Positions 21,622-30,045 of a DNA stretch of 64,000 nt are shown one piece after another. The notes under the pieces are model-generated. The model was not told the origin of the DNA, ran no database searches, and saw only the letters and a program-made list of their open reading frames with translations. The translations under genes and the position numbers were made by a program. How positions within the stretch are numbered: position 1 is the stretch's first letter; each line of letters begins with the position of its first letter. Source of the DNA: an uncultured Prevotellaceae bacterium. Its GTDB lineage: Bacteria; Bacteroidota; Bacteroidia; Bacteroidales; Muribaculaceae. The stretch spans positions 1 through 64,000 of the forward strand of contig CAMVPC010000009.1 of the NCBI GenBank assembly GCA_947169265.1. The letters run 5' to 3'.

Positions 21622-23271
21622 TTACCGGTCGATGTCGGGAATCACATAGTCAATCGAGGCCGTGATCGTAATCAGGTCGGCAATCAAGTTATCCTTGCAC
21701 GTGAGGTCCACGATACCCACAAGGTTGAAGCACGGGCTCTGGAAGTGAAGGCGGTAAGGCTTTTGGAAAGGCTTGCCCTCGCCATCGCTCTCCAGGTACA
21801 CCCCGAAGGCGCCACGGCTGGCCTCCACCTGCTGATACCAGTGACCGGCAGGCAATTTGATAATCTTGGGCACCTTGGGGGCGATGTATTCGTTGCCCTC
21901 CTCGGCCTCCAGCATGTCGCAGCACTGACGCAGGATTTTGATACTCTCTTCCATCTCGCGCATGCGCACCATGTAGCGCGACATGCTGTCACCACCTTGC
22001 TCGAGAATCTCGTCGAAGTCCACCTCATTATATAAGGAGTAGGGGTGAGTCTTGCGCACATCGCAATGCACGCCGCTGGCACGTCCGCTGGGGCCGGTGA
22101 TGGCATAAGAGAGCGCGTCGTCCTGTTTGAGGATGCCCACGCCTGTCATGCGGTTCACGGCTATCACGTTGCCGGTGAACAGCTTGTGGTACTCTTTGAG
22201 CCCCTTCTCAATTTTGTCGCAGGCATGGCGCACGTCGGCCACAAAGTCGGGGTGCACATCGGCCACGACGCCACCGATGGTCATGTAGCTCATCGACATG
22301 CGGGCACCGCACGTCTTGTCGAAGATGTCGTAGATGAGCTCACGCTCGCGGAAACCGTAGAAGAACGCCGTAGTCGCGCCCTGGTCCATGGTGAGGCAGC
22401 CGTAGCTGAGCAGGTGGCTCGAAAGGCGCATCAGCTCGTCCATCATCATGCGGATTAGTTCGGCGCGGTGGGGCACCTCGAGGCCCAGCGCCTTCTCGAT
22501 GCACAGGCACAGGCAGTGGCGATTGATGTGAGCCGACATATAGTCCATGCGCTCGGTGTAGAGCAACGTTTGGGGATAAGTCAAGTCCTCACACATCTTT
22601 TCGATGCCGCGGTGGATGTATCCCGACACGACGTCGACTTTCTTCACCAGCTCGCCCTCGATCGAGGCGCGGTAGCGCATCACGCCGTGGGTCGACGGGT
22701 GTTGCGGCCCCACATTGATGACATACTCGTCATCGTCGAACACTTTCTTGTCAACGCGCGTGACGTTGCCTTGCTCGTCCTCGACGAGCGTGTAGGTGTC
22801 GTCCTCGTTCACCTCATCATCGAGGCGCAGCGGGTTGAGCTCGGGCGAGGCGTCGTAGTCCTTGCGCAACGGGTGACCGACCCAGTCGTTGCGCAGGAAG
22901 AAGCGGCGCATGTCGGGGTGGTTGATGAACTCGATGCCAAAGAAATCGTAGACCTCGCGCTCCTGGTAATTGGCCACGGCCCAAATATCGCTCACCGTGT
23001 GAAGACGCGGTTGCTCGCGGTCGGCGGTAGCGACGCGCACGTGGATAATCTCCTGCGTGGTGCTGTTAGTGAGGTAGTACATGCATCCCAGCTCGTCCTT
23101 CCAGTCGACACCCACGAGGGCGGTGAGGTAGTCAAAGCCGAGTTCGCCCTTGAGGGCCACGGCCAGCGCGTGCCATTGCGCGTCGGGGACCTTCACCAGC
23201 AGAAACTCGCCATCGGTGTCGAATTGCGCCGCGGGACACAGGTTGCTTATTTGTTCTTGTATTGTTGCCAT
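21622..23271 (-). CDS. nuoC: Complex I fused subunit C/D
   Basis: A 549-aa fusion. Residues 1 to about 160 are NuoC (ANYQEREVYDFFGIEFINHP is the 30-kDa signature); residues about 185-549 are NuoD, the 49-kDa quinone-site subunit (VGPQHPSTHGVMRY, SGYIHRGIEKMCE, and a C-terminus ending SIDYVIPDIDR). A charged linker joins them. The C/D fusion is known in Bacteroidetes and enterobacteria. Symbols nuoC/nuoCD are both in use. Confidence 0.95.
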   Translation of the reverse strand: MATIQEQISNLCPAAQFDTDGEFLLVKVPDAQWHALAVALKGELGFDYLTALVGVDWKDELGCMYYLTNSTTQEIIHVRVATADREQPRLHTVSDIWAVANYQEREVYDFFGIEFINHPDMRRFFLRNDWVGHPLRKDYDASPELNPLRLDDEVNEDDTYTLVEDEQGNVTRVDKKVFDDDEYVINVGPQHPSTHGVMRYRASIEGELVKKVDVVSGYIHRGIEKMCEDLTYPQTLLYTERMDYMSAHINRHCLCLCIEKALGLEVPHRAELIRMMMDELMRLSSHLLSYGCLTMDQGATTAFFYGFRERELIYDIFDKTCGARMSMSYMTIGGVVADVHPDFVADVRHACDKIEKGLKEYHKLFTGNVIAVNRMTGVGILKQDDALSYAITGPSGRASGVHCDVRKTHPYSLYNEVDFDEILEQGGDSMSRYMVRMREMEESIKILRQCCDMLEAEEGNEYIAPKVPKIIKLPAGHWYQQVEASRGAFGVYLESDGEGKPFQKPYRLHFQSPCFNLVGIVDLTCKDNLIADLITITASIDYVIPDIDR

Positions 23272-23301
23272 AAAGTGGATTGTTAATTATCAAGACGAAG
23301 G

Positions 23302-23943
23302 TTACTGCTCGTTTTTGTCGGCCTCGACGGCTTGGGTAGCCTCGGCCGGCTGCGCGGTGAGCTCCTTGAAAAACTCGTTGCGTTTCTCCTTGCGGTTGAC
23401 GCCGCCAAAGAACTTCTGCACCTTGATTTTGCGTTGCAGCTGCATCAGGCCGTAGAACATGGCTTCGGGGCGCGGCGGACATCCGGGCACATACACGTCG
23501 ACCGGGATAATCTCGTCGATACCCTTCACCACACAGTAGCTGTTCTTGAACGGGCCGCCGCTCACGGTGCAACCGCCACAAGCAATCACATACTTGGGTT
23601 CGGCCATTTGCTCATACAGGCGCTTGAGCACCGGCGCCATGCGATAGGTGATGGTGCCCTGGCACATGATATAGTCGGCCTGGCGGGGGCTGTTGCGGGC
23701 CACCTCAAAGCCGAAGCGGGCCATATCGTATCGGGCCGCGCCCAGGCACATAAACTCGATGGCGCAGCAGCTCGTGCCGAAGCAGAACGGCCACAGCGAG
23801 TTGCTTATACCCCAGTTGATGAGCTGGTCGAGCTTGCCCACTACCACGTTGGTGCCACCGGCACGCAACTGTTCCACGAGGTTGTCGATATATTCGTTGT
23901 TCTTGAAGTCCTCGTGCTTCATGCTTTTGATTTTCACTTCCAT
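23302..23943 (-). CDS. nuoB: Complex I subunit B (N2 cluster)
   Basis: A 213-aa peripheral subunit carrying the terminal 4Fe-4S cluster N2. Ligands are visible as Cys59-Cys60 (SCCAIEFM), Cys125 (GGCTVSGGPF) and Cys155 (PGCPPRPE); an additional Cys122 is present. ATG 23943 is chosen over the track's 23964: it has AAAGGAG about 9 bases upstream and overlaps the end of nuoA by 10 bases, which fits translational coupling. The C-terminal 20 residues are a low-complexity acidic tail. Confidence 0.93.
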   Translation of the reverse strand: MEVKIKSMKHEDFKNNEYIDNLVEQLRAGGTNVVVGKLDQLINWGISNSLWPFCFGTSCCAIEFMCLGAARYDMARFGFEVARNSPRQADYIMCQGTITYRMAPVLKRLYEQMAEPKYVIACGGCTVSGGPFKNSYCVVKGIDEIIPVDVYVPGCPPRPEAMFYGLMQLQRKIKVQKFFGGVNRKEKRNEFFKELTAQPAEATQAVEADKNEQ

Positions 23944-24302
23944 CGCAGCGCTCCTTTCTTCCATGCGTAGGCAAGGCCTAAAACGAGAATGAACAAGAAC
24001 GTGCCGGCCGCGGGCAGTGCGGCGAGTCCCAGGGCGCGGGTCACCTTGGCCCAGGGGAAGAGAAACACCGTTTCCACATCAAACATGAGGAAAAGGATAG
24101 CAAACAGATAGTACCCCACATGGAACTGCGCCATGCTGTCGCCGCGCGTGGGAATACCGCACTCGTAGGTCTCACCCTTCTTTTGGGTGAAGCTGCGGGG
24201 AGCAAGCAAGCCCGCTATGATGAGCGCCGCCGCCACCAGCACCACGCCGGTGAGCGCCGCCGTCACGGCAAGCGTTGAGCTTCCAATAGCCAATAATACC
24301 AT
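23934..24302 (-). CDS. nuoA: Complex I subunit A
   Basis: A 122-aa, three-helix membrane subunit. YECGIPTRGDSMAQFHVGYYLFAILFLMFDVETVFLFPW is the NuoA/ND3 signature, including the loop cysteine. First gene of the 18-gene run, about 300 bases downstream of a strong promoter. Confidence 0.95.
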   Translation of the reverse strand: MVLLAIGSSTLAVTAALTGVVLVAAALIIAGLLAPRSFTQKKGETYECGIPTRGDSMAQFHVGYYLFAILFLMFDVETVFLFPWAKVTRALGLAALPAAGTFLFILVLGLAYAWKKGALRWK

Positions 24303-24352
24303 AATTTCGTCTCTTTATCGATGAGTTAGTTGTTTAAATTTCTTCAATTAAA

Positions 24353-24404
24353 GAATGAGTCATAACAGCCGATGCAATAGCATCCATGCGACTATGACTC
24401 ATTC
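24353..24404 (-). promoter_or_regulatory. Stem-loop in the nuo-atp leader
   Basis: A perfect 12-bp inverted repeat (gaatgagtcata / tatgactcattc) encloses a second small hairpin (gatgc-aata-gcatc, 24371-24384). It lies about 50 bases before the nuoA ATG, inside the predicted 5' leader, and is followed on the minus strand by TTTAATTG. It could be an attenuator, a protein-binding site or a stabilising element. No riboswitch class I know matches it. Confidence 0.6.
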
Positions 24405-24447
24405 CGGTCTATAGATAATTGTGTGACGCAAAATAATGAGGCCTGAC

Positions 24448-24512
24448 GATGACAAAGCACGCCGGCCCGCGACTCGAGGGGCTTATTCCAGATAATATGT
24501 GCCATTGTCATC
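24448..24512 (-). promoter_or_regulatory. Second paired element in the nuo-atp leader
   Basis: gatgacaa (24448-24455) pairs with ttgtcatc (24505-24512), extended past small bulges by gcac/gtgc. With the 24353-24404 stem it makes the leader a candidate structured RNA. Confidence 0.5.
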
Positions 24513-24604
24513 ACTTGATATGCCTATTTGTTATAAATCTCACTTCCACCACATTATATCCTCCGAAAGGGGAACAACACGGTGAAAGGCGCCTTAAAGC
24601 GGTG

Positions 24605-24635
24605 CAAATTTACTAATTTTTTTTGACGCAACAAA
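24605..24635 (-). promoter_or_regulatory. Promoter of the nuo-atp operon
   Basis: On the minus strand TTTG (24632-24635), a 19-bp spacer and TAAATTTG (24605-24612) exactly match the Bacteroidetes promoter consensus. The predicted leader to nuoA is about 295 bases. Confidence 0.75.
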
Positions 24636-24832
24636 ATTTAACAACTAATATTTTTGGGCACTATCCTCGCCCATTGCTGCGGTAAAGGCAAAAACGCCCG
24701 GCAAGGGTAAAAAAGATGAAAAACCTAACTGGCGTCATAATCACCTATCAAGCTACGCCAGCTACAGAACCCCACCGCAAATAACAATTCACCACCCTTT
24801 GTGGTAGTTTTATTTAAAAATCTTAAATATTT

Positions 24833-24864
24833 ATTGTAAAAAATATTTGGTTTGTTTAAATTTG
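24833..24864 (+). promoter_or_regulatory. Promoter of the secreted-protein gene at 24902
   Basis: ATTG (24833-24836), 20-bp spacer and TAAATTTG (24857-24864). The -7 box is a full match; the -33 has one mismatch. It gives a leader of about 30 bases. Confidence 0.6.
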
Positions 24865-24901
24865 CATCAAATTTACAAATCAATAAACACCAACTCAAAC
24901 A

Positions 24902-27142
24902 ATGATGAAAAAATTACTCTTACTGAACATGGTTCTGTGTGCGTTATTCATGTGCACACAAGCACGAGCAGCGTCTTTCAACGGCCTTCAAGTGACGGTG
25001 ACGATGGACGATGGCACACAAGTGCAAGACATTCCCTCGAGCGGAATGCCCGTGATTGACCTCACCGACGGTGGCACCGAGACCGACGCCACCTTCATCA
25101 TCAACGGATATGTGGCGCAAACAACCGGCAACGTGCAGGACGTGAGCCTCGTGGGCACAGTCTATAAAGCCTCTCGCACGCCCGATGGATGGCGTAGCAT
25201 CGGCGGCACGATGATCCGCACCAACGAGTGGGGTGTGGAAGGCCTCGACGTCGACATTCTTGAAGACCTCAATGTGGGCGACACTTACATCTTCGAGTTC
25301 TATGTCGAAGGCACCGACACGAGCGGCAACAAGTTCTATTACAGCAACGGCGGCAGCAACTACAAGCTCAAATTCACCAAGGGCGACAGCAACGCGCCCA
25401 AGGACGTGGAGTTCATCTCAGGCTCGATGACCATCGTGCGCGACGGCAACGACTGGCTTGAATACGGCTTTACCCCCAACGGCTTCTACGGCGGCACCAA
25501 CCAGCTGGGCGAGCTCAGCACGCTCACGCTCGACAACTTCGACGTCGTCATCACCTGTGCCGACGGCATCAGCGTCAACGACATGTCAATCCAGTATAAG
25601 GTCTATCCCGTGGGCGGCAACGACGGCTGGGGCCGCATCAACGCCACTCGCTGGTTTGAGGACGAGGGCGAGTGGATTTACATGGGCGAGAAGCTTGACT
25701 TCGACCTGCTCCAGAACTACTCCTACGGTGGCGACTACGTACTGCAATTCATGATCCAAGCCATCGACAACAACGGCAAGTACCACTTCTTTGGCAAGGA
25801 CGACAACAATGATCTGAAGTTCTACTTCTCCATGGGCGGCAGTAGCGCGCCGCAAATTGTGAGCCTTATCATCAACTCCACCTTCAACGGCGAGACCGAT
25901 GACCGCTATATAGACCACAACGAGCTTAACGGCGACAACGTGGGCGAGGTGAGCGAGTTCAAAATCAACAAGATTTCGGCCTGGGCCATCGACGATGAAA
26001 GCCTCTTGGAATCGATGTGGATCGACTACCACATCTACGAGCTCGGCAAGGATCCACAAGGATGGAGCCAGATTTACCTCACCGACCAGCACACCGAGGA
26101 CGGCGAGTGGTCGGCCAACACCAACATGAACCTGCTCCAAGGCCTCACCCCGGGCAAGACCTACGCCTTTGAGTTCAACCTCGTGGGCTGGGACGGCAAC
26201 AATCACATCTTCTATCGCAACGATAACCAAGTCTTTACCATCTATTTTACCGTCAAGGGTTCCAGCTTTGAGCAAGGCGACGTCAACGGCGACGGTGTGG
26301 TGAGCGGTGCCGACGTGACCGCACTCTACAACACACTGCTCGACGGCATCACGCCCAACGGCGATGGCGACGTCAACGGCGACGGCGTGATAAGTGGTGC
26401 CGACGTGACTGCCCTCTATAACATCTTGCTCGATGACAAGCCCGTCGATAAGCTCTATATCATGGGCGACCCCGCCGGCGGATGGGCCACTAACCAGGGC
26501 CTCCAAATGACGTACGACAGCTCGCGGAAAGTCTATACCGCCACCATCAATCATGAGGGTGACACCTACTTCGGCTTCACCACTAAGCTTCTCGATAGTG
26601 CCGACGATTGGGAAGGGATTTTGCCTTATCGCATCGGTGCCGTCGCCGATGGCGACTTCATGGTCACCAATGAGAATAAGGGATATATTAGCCTCGCCAA
26701 GTATGAGGACGGCGGAAACACTATCTTCATCCCGAGCGGTGGCGAGTTCACCCTCACCCTCGACAAGGCCAACATGACATTGAGCATCGCAGGCGATGTG
26801 ACCGAGGTCAATGCCGTTAATGACTACTACATCATTGGCACTGTGAACGACTGGAGTTCCACAAACATCGACTATCCTTTTATCCAGGATTCCAGTGACC
26901 CATACGTCCACTCCATCACCTTCACGCCCAAGGCCGACGAATGGTTTGCCATCGCTCCCAGGGCGGCCTATGGCTCCAGCAACTTCTGGGACCAAGTGAT
27001 GCGTCCCGAAGTGAACGGCAGCAATAGCGACTATGGCAATTATATCATCGGTGGCAAAAACGCCTGGAACTTCAAGAACTGCAATTCCATCACCGTCATT
27101 ATCAACACGATGAAACAAACATATCAAATCTTTGCCCAATAA
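24902..27142 (+). CDS. Large secreted protein with internal dockerin-like doublet
   Basis: A 746-aa exported protein of unknown function. Signal peptide MMKKLLLLNM... ends near ARAA. Residues about 25-455 contain three related beta-rich segments, each with a phrase like YxFEFxVxGxDxxGNxxFY followed by a KFxxxxGSS boundary. Residues about 459-513 hold two EF-hand-like loops (GDVNGDGVVSGADVTALYN and a near copy). The remaining 230 residues start LYIMGDPAGGW and include DYYIIGTVNDWSS, resembling the outer-membrane starch-binding SusE/SusF-type modules. Unlike its relatives the doublet is internal. No C-terminal sorting tail is seen. Polysaccharide binding is an inference from the last domains. 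Confidence 0.65.
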   Translation: MMKKLLLLNMVLCALFMCTQARAASFNGLQVTVTMDDGTQVQDIPSSGMPVIDLTDGGTETDATFIINGYVAQTTGNVQDVSLVGTVYKASRTPDGWRSIGGTMIRTNEWGVEGLDVDILEDLNVGDTYIFEFYVEGTDTSGNKFYYSNGGSNYKLKFTKGDSNAPKDVEFISGSMTIVRDGNDWLEYGFTPNGFYGGTNQLGELSTLTLDNFDVVITCADGISVNDMSIQYKVYPVGGNDGWGRINATRWFEDEGEWIYMGEKLDFDLLQNYSYGGDYVLQFMIQAIDNNGKYHFFGKDDNNDLKFYFSMGGSSAPQIVSLIINSTFNGETDDRYIDHNELNGDNVGEVSEFKINKISAWAIDDESLLESMWIDYHIYELGKDPQGWSQIYLTDQHTEDGEWSANTNMNLLQGLTPGKTYAFEFNLVGWDGNNHIFYRNDNQVFTIYFTVKGSSFEQGDVNGDGVVSGADVTALYNTLLDGITPNGDGDVNGDGVISGADVTALYNILLDDKPVDKLYIMGDPAGGWATNQGLQMTYDSSRKVYTATINHEGDTYFGFTTKLLDSADDWEGILPYRIGAVADGDFMVTNENKGYISLAKYEDGGNTIFIPSGGEFTLTLDKANMTLSIAGDVTEVNAVNDYYIIGTVNDWSSTNIDYPFIQDSSDPYVHSITFTPKADEWFAIAPRAAYGSSNFWDQVMRPEVNGSNSDYGNYIIGGKNAWNFKNCNSITVIINTMKQTYQIFAQ

Positions 27143-27173
27143 TCTTCCCATACGATGATAAATACCTGAGACG

Positions 27174-27205
27174 AGGGTGTGTCAATGTGAATTTTGGCAC
27201 ACCCT
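27174..27205 (+). terminator. Hairpin terminator after the 24902 gene
   Basis: agggtgtg (27174-27181) pairs with cacaccct (27198-27205) around a 16-base loop, 32 bases past the stop codon, followed by ttatc. Confidence 0.6.
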
Positions 27206-27299
27206 TTATCAAACACACCAAGCCACACCCTAAAAAAACAAAAAATGGGCATAACTATATTTTTTATAACAATTCAAGAATTTATTCCATTTTTTTATA

Positions 27300-27307
27300 T
27301 AATTTTG
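27300..27307 (+). promoter_or_regulatory. -7 box of the gene at 27359
   Basis: TAATTTTG matches TAnnTTTG and lies about 50 bases before the chosen ATG. The -33 element is poor. Confidence 0.45.
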
Positions 27308-27358
27308 CGATATCAAAATAATTTCACGCAAAAGCATGTTCTTAAAAAAGGGTTTATT

Positions 27359-28744
27359 ATGAGAAGAATCATTACATCTATCCTATTACTTGCGATAGCC
27401 GCACCATTTTTCGCAAGCGAGAGAACCATCACCATCTCGCGTGATGAGGGCGAGTATTCCGAAGCCAGCACCGTTTACTACGGAGTGAAAGACGGCATCA
27501 TCCTGACGATGACCGGCGGCATGAACAATGTGGAATACCTGCTCGCTAACCCCAACACCAACTTCACCGTGCTGTCGTACAACTACGTCATCAAGAAGAT
27601 TGTGTTCCACTGCCTCGACAACGCCGTGGAGGGTGACCTCGACGCCAAGCACTGGGGACCGTCGACCATCACCCTGTTTGCCAATCACACCCACCCCGAC
27701 AATCCCGGTTCCTATACCGCCAACGACTTCACGGGGACCTGGCAAGGTGAGTCGATGAGCCTTAACTTCGCCGTGAAAGGCCGCGGCGTGCGCTTCGCGT
27801 CGATCGACATCACCTACGAGAAAAACGAAGGCGACATCTACGAACTGGTGACCCAGCGGAGCCAAATCGTAGACGGAAAGAGTTATGTGATTGTGAGCCA
27901 GTATAACGACAAGGCAATGCGCTATAAAGAAGCTGCAGACATCACGCCTCCGGCCACACCCATCGTTGAATGGTTAAACGACAGCAAAACCCGCGTCAAG
28001 GTTGACGGCAACGCCATGGTGATTCGCATGGCCGGCGTGAAGGACTCGGTCATCGGCAGCAACACCCGCACCGTGGCATGGCTCAAGCCCGCCAACGGCT
28101 ATCTGCGCGGACAGGGCGACAACGTCACAGTGACGTCGACCCCCAACGACTACGGCCGCGCCATCATGTATATCAGCGCTACCGAGTACAACTACTTGTG
28201 TTGGTTCAAGAATGTGGGCAGTTCCTCCAAGACGATTCGCTACGACTACGACAACGAGCAGTTCATGTTCAAGAGCATCAGCAACGACCCCAATGGTCGC
28301 GTGTGGCTCTACAAGCAGGCCGAAAGTTATCTTGTCAACACCTTGTGTCAGCCCGAGGGTAGCGGCAGCATCGATTTGCTCAGCGGCATCGTCGACAACA
28401 AGTCGCAAGAGGGCGAAACCGTGACACTGGTTGCCGAGCCTGCCGAGGGATTTGAGATTGAAAGCGTGCTGCTCACCAACGTGAGCACCGGCGAGGAGAC
28501 CACGTTGTTCAAGACCCGCGGCGGCGAGCTCAGCTTCACAATGCCCGCCAGCGACGTGCTTGTCACCGCCAACTTCCGCTCACAGTCGACCGATATCGGT
28601 CGCGCCGAGTGTGCCGCCGAAGTCACCGGTGTTGAATACATCAACCTCATGGGCGTGACCGCCGACAAGCCATTCAACGGCGTGAATATCGTCCGCACCA
28701 CCCACAGCGACGGCACGGTGGTAATTTCCAAAGTAATAAAGTAG
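27359..28744 (+). CDS. Secreted protein with GVNIV/DGT-type C-terminal tail
   Basis: A 461-aa exported protein not assigned to a family. The ATG at 27359 begins MRRIITSILLLAIAAPFFAS, a clear signal peptide; the track's start at 27194 lies upstream of the promoter. Middle portions are beta-rich with a repeat-like region around residues 360-415 (the pattern 'EGETVTLVAEPAEGFEIESV' resembles bacterial Ig-like or InlB B-repeat modules). The last about 40 residues (VTGVEYINLMGVT... PFNGVNIV... DGTVVISKVIK) resemble the short C-terminal tails of many Bacteroidales secreted proteins and the tail of the 1194-aa protein at 42026. Transport through a type IX-like route is possible but no such machinery is in the window. 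Confidence 0.6.
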   Translation: MRRIITSILLLAIAAPFFASERTITISRDEGEYSEASTVYYGVKDGIILTMTGGMNNVEYLLANPNTNFTVLSYNYVIKKIVFHCLDNAVEGDLDAKHWGPSTITLFANHTHPDNPGSYTANDFTGTWQGESMSLNFAVKGRGVRFASIDITYEKNEGDIYELVTQRSQIVDGKSYVIVSQYNDKAMRYKEAADITPPATPIVEWLNDSKTRVKVDGNAMVIRMAGVKDSVIGSNTRTVAWLKPANGYLRGQGDNVTVTSTPNDYGRAIMYISATEYNYLCWFKNVGSSSKTIRYDYDNEQFMFKSISNDPNGRVWLYKQAESYLVNTLCQPEGSGSIDLLSGIVDNKSQEGETVTLVAEPAEGFEIESVLLTNVSTGEETTLFKTRGGELSFTMPASDVLVTANFRSQSTDIGRAECAAEVTGVEYINLMGVTADKPFNGVNIVRTTHSDGTVVISKVIK

Positions 28745-28767
28745 GCCATAGATACCGCAAGATCAAT

Positions 28768-28797
28768 AGGGGCGCGCCAAAATCATGGCGCGCCTCT
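28768..28797. terminator. Bidirectional terminator between convergent genes
   Basis: aggggcgcgcca (28768-28779) pairs with tggcgcgcctct (28786-28797) with one G-T pair and a 6-base loop, placed between two convergent stop codons. Confidence 0.7.
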
Positions 28798-28806
28798 ACA
28801 ATTATC

Positions 28807-29874
28807 TCACAGCACCTTGAAGCCCGAAAATTCATTGGGGAAACTTCCTATCACCGCGCCGTTCTTATACATTGTCGAAGCCGATTCTCTACTTCGCTCA
28901 TCGAAACAAGTCACAAGATAATACACATCGCCGTTCACCACCTTGAGGCCCCGGGGCGACACAACCGGCATGCCCGCCAATATTCCACGTGTATTCCCGT
29001 CCTTCCACAGCAGCGACTTAATCCAGCCCGGCTGCTGGTTATACCCTTCGATTATCACCTCGCCATCGCTCACCTGGCCATAGCACGGATTAGTGAGTCC
29101 GGTCGTTTTATACTTCCGGCCACCCACCGCATAGTACCCGCCCTCGGTATAGTAGTCACCCTTGAGCGTAAAGAAGGTGTACACGTTCCCGTTTTCCACT
29201 TCCATATCCCACATCCGGTAGAGCGATGTTCCCTCTTGCAAGTTAACGCGCTCATCGATTGGAGTGCCGTTCTTCAAAATAACGATATTGCCGACCTCCA
29301 AGAAGTTGGGGGTATTTAAAGTCCACATCGTGTAGATATCGCCGTGGTCCTCCCTCAGGAAGAGTATGCGGTCGAAAGGCTGCAGTTCGCCCAAACTTTT
29401 AATTTTTCCGTCGGCATACTCCACACCGCGGTACTTATCTTCACTTTCAAAATAGAAGATATAAGCGTGAAGCTTGTTGTCTTTCACATAGGTAAAGGCG
29501 TCTTTCACGCTGTAGCAATCGGTCAAGATGGTTTCTTTCTTTTGTCCGTCAACGATAAGGTTCACATCCGATCCTCCCGCATAATTGGCATTAAATTCCA
29601 GCGCATACCAGTGGCCGTCAATCATCTCGAAGCAATGGTCAAAAATCTCATACTTGGGCTCGCACCGGTAATCACCCCGGCTCTTGTCGCTGAATGTGAC
29701 GCCACCGCCAAAGTAGACGATATCGTCGACCGGTGCCGGCGGCACCGGCGGCTCTTCCTTCGCGTTGTCGCAAGCCCACGCTACAAGTGCCCACAAAATC
29801 AACATCATTCGCGCGGCGCGCAAGCTAAAACGGGGGTGTCGGTCATCTTGGGGTGTTTCGTTTTTCGTGTTCAT
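28807..29874 (-). CDS. Putative lipoprotein of unknown function
   Basis: A 355-aa protein starting at MNTKNETPQ (ATG 29874; the track's 29934 overlaps the promoter). A basic stretch and hydrophobic helix (MMLILWALVAWAC) end at a Cys suited to lipid attachment, although the residue before Ala is Trp, so the lipobox is atypical. The mature part begins with a Pro-rich linker and contains repeated beta strands with phrases such as VENGNVYTFFTLKGDYY, VVNGDVYYLVTCFDE and MYKNGAVIGSF, suggesting a beta-propeller-like fold. I do not recognise the family. It stands alone, divergent from the OPT transporter. Confidence 0.65.
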   Translation of the reverse strand: MNTKNETPQDDRHPRFSLRAARMMLILWALVAWACDNAKEEPPVPPAPVDDIVYFGGGVTFSDKSRGDYRCEPKYEIFDHCFEMIDGHWYALEFNANYAGGSDVNLIVDGQKKETILTDCYSVKDAFTYVKDNKLHAYIFYFESEDKYRGVEYADGKIKSLGELQPFDRILFLREDHGDIYTMWTLNTPNFLEVGNIVILKNGTPIDERVNLQEGTSLYRMWDMEVENGNVYTFFTLKGDYYTEGGYYAVGGRKYKTTGLTNPCYGQVSDGEVIIEGYNQQPGWIKSLLWKDGNTRGILAGMPVVSPRGLKVVNGDVYYLVTCFDERSRESASTMYKNGAVIGSFPNEFSGFKVL

Positions 29875-29903
29875 GATTAAATCTATTTTGTTGTTTCGAT
29901 GCG

Positions 29904-29935
29904 CAAAGTTAAGTATTTTTCGGGTCTCCCGCAAT
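29904..29935 (-). promoter_or_regulatory. Promoter of the lipoprotein gene
   Basis: ATTG (29932-29935), 20-bp spacer, TAACTTTG (29904-29911) on the minus strand; leader of about 25 bases to ATG 29874. Confidence 0.65.
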
Positions 29936-29968
29936 CAGTTTACTGAAATTCGGTTGCCGCGGCGCGCA

Positions 29969-30000
29969 TTTGCGTGGTTGGGGATTTTTGCTTATATTTG
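29969..30000 (+). promoter_or_regulatory. Promoter of the OPT transporter operon
   Basis: TTTG (29969-29972), 20-bp spacer, TATATTTG (29993-30000), both full matches to the Bacteroidetes consensus; leader about 40 bases. It lies back-to-back with the lipoprotein promoter. Confidence 0.75.
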
Positions 30001-30045
30001 CGGCTTGAAACATAATTTTAACGCATTAAATAGTCAATTTTCTTT

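Larger units (their letters stand above)
24303..24901. other. 599-bp divergent regulatory region
   Basis: Contains the nuo-atp promoter and leader structures on the minus strand and a promoter for the secreted-protein gene on the plus strand. Between them are two small inverted repeats, ctggcgt (24729-24735) with acgccag (24755-24761) and accac-ccttt-gtggt (24791-24805), that could be operator-like sites. No gene seen. Confidence 0.6.

Noticed and set aside
24353-24404. Known riboswitch or tRNA in the nuo leader
   Set aside because: No cloverleaf or conserved riboswitch core is recognisable; left as an unclassified stem-loop.
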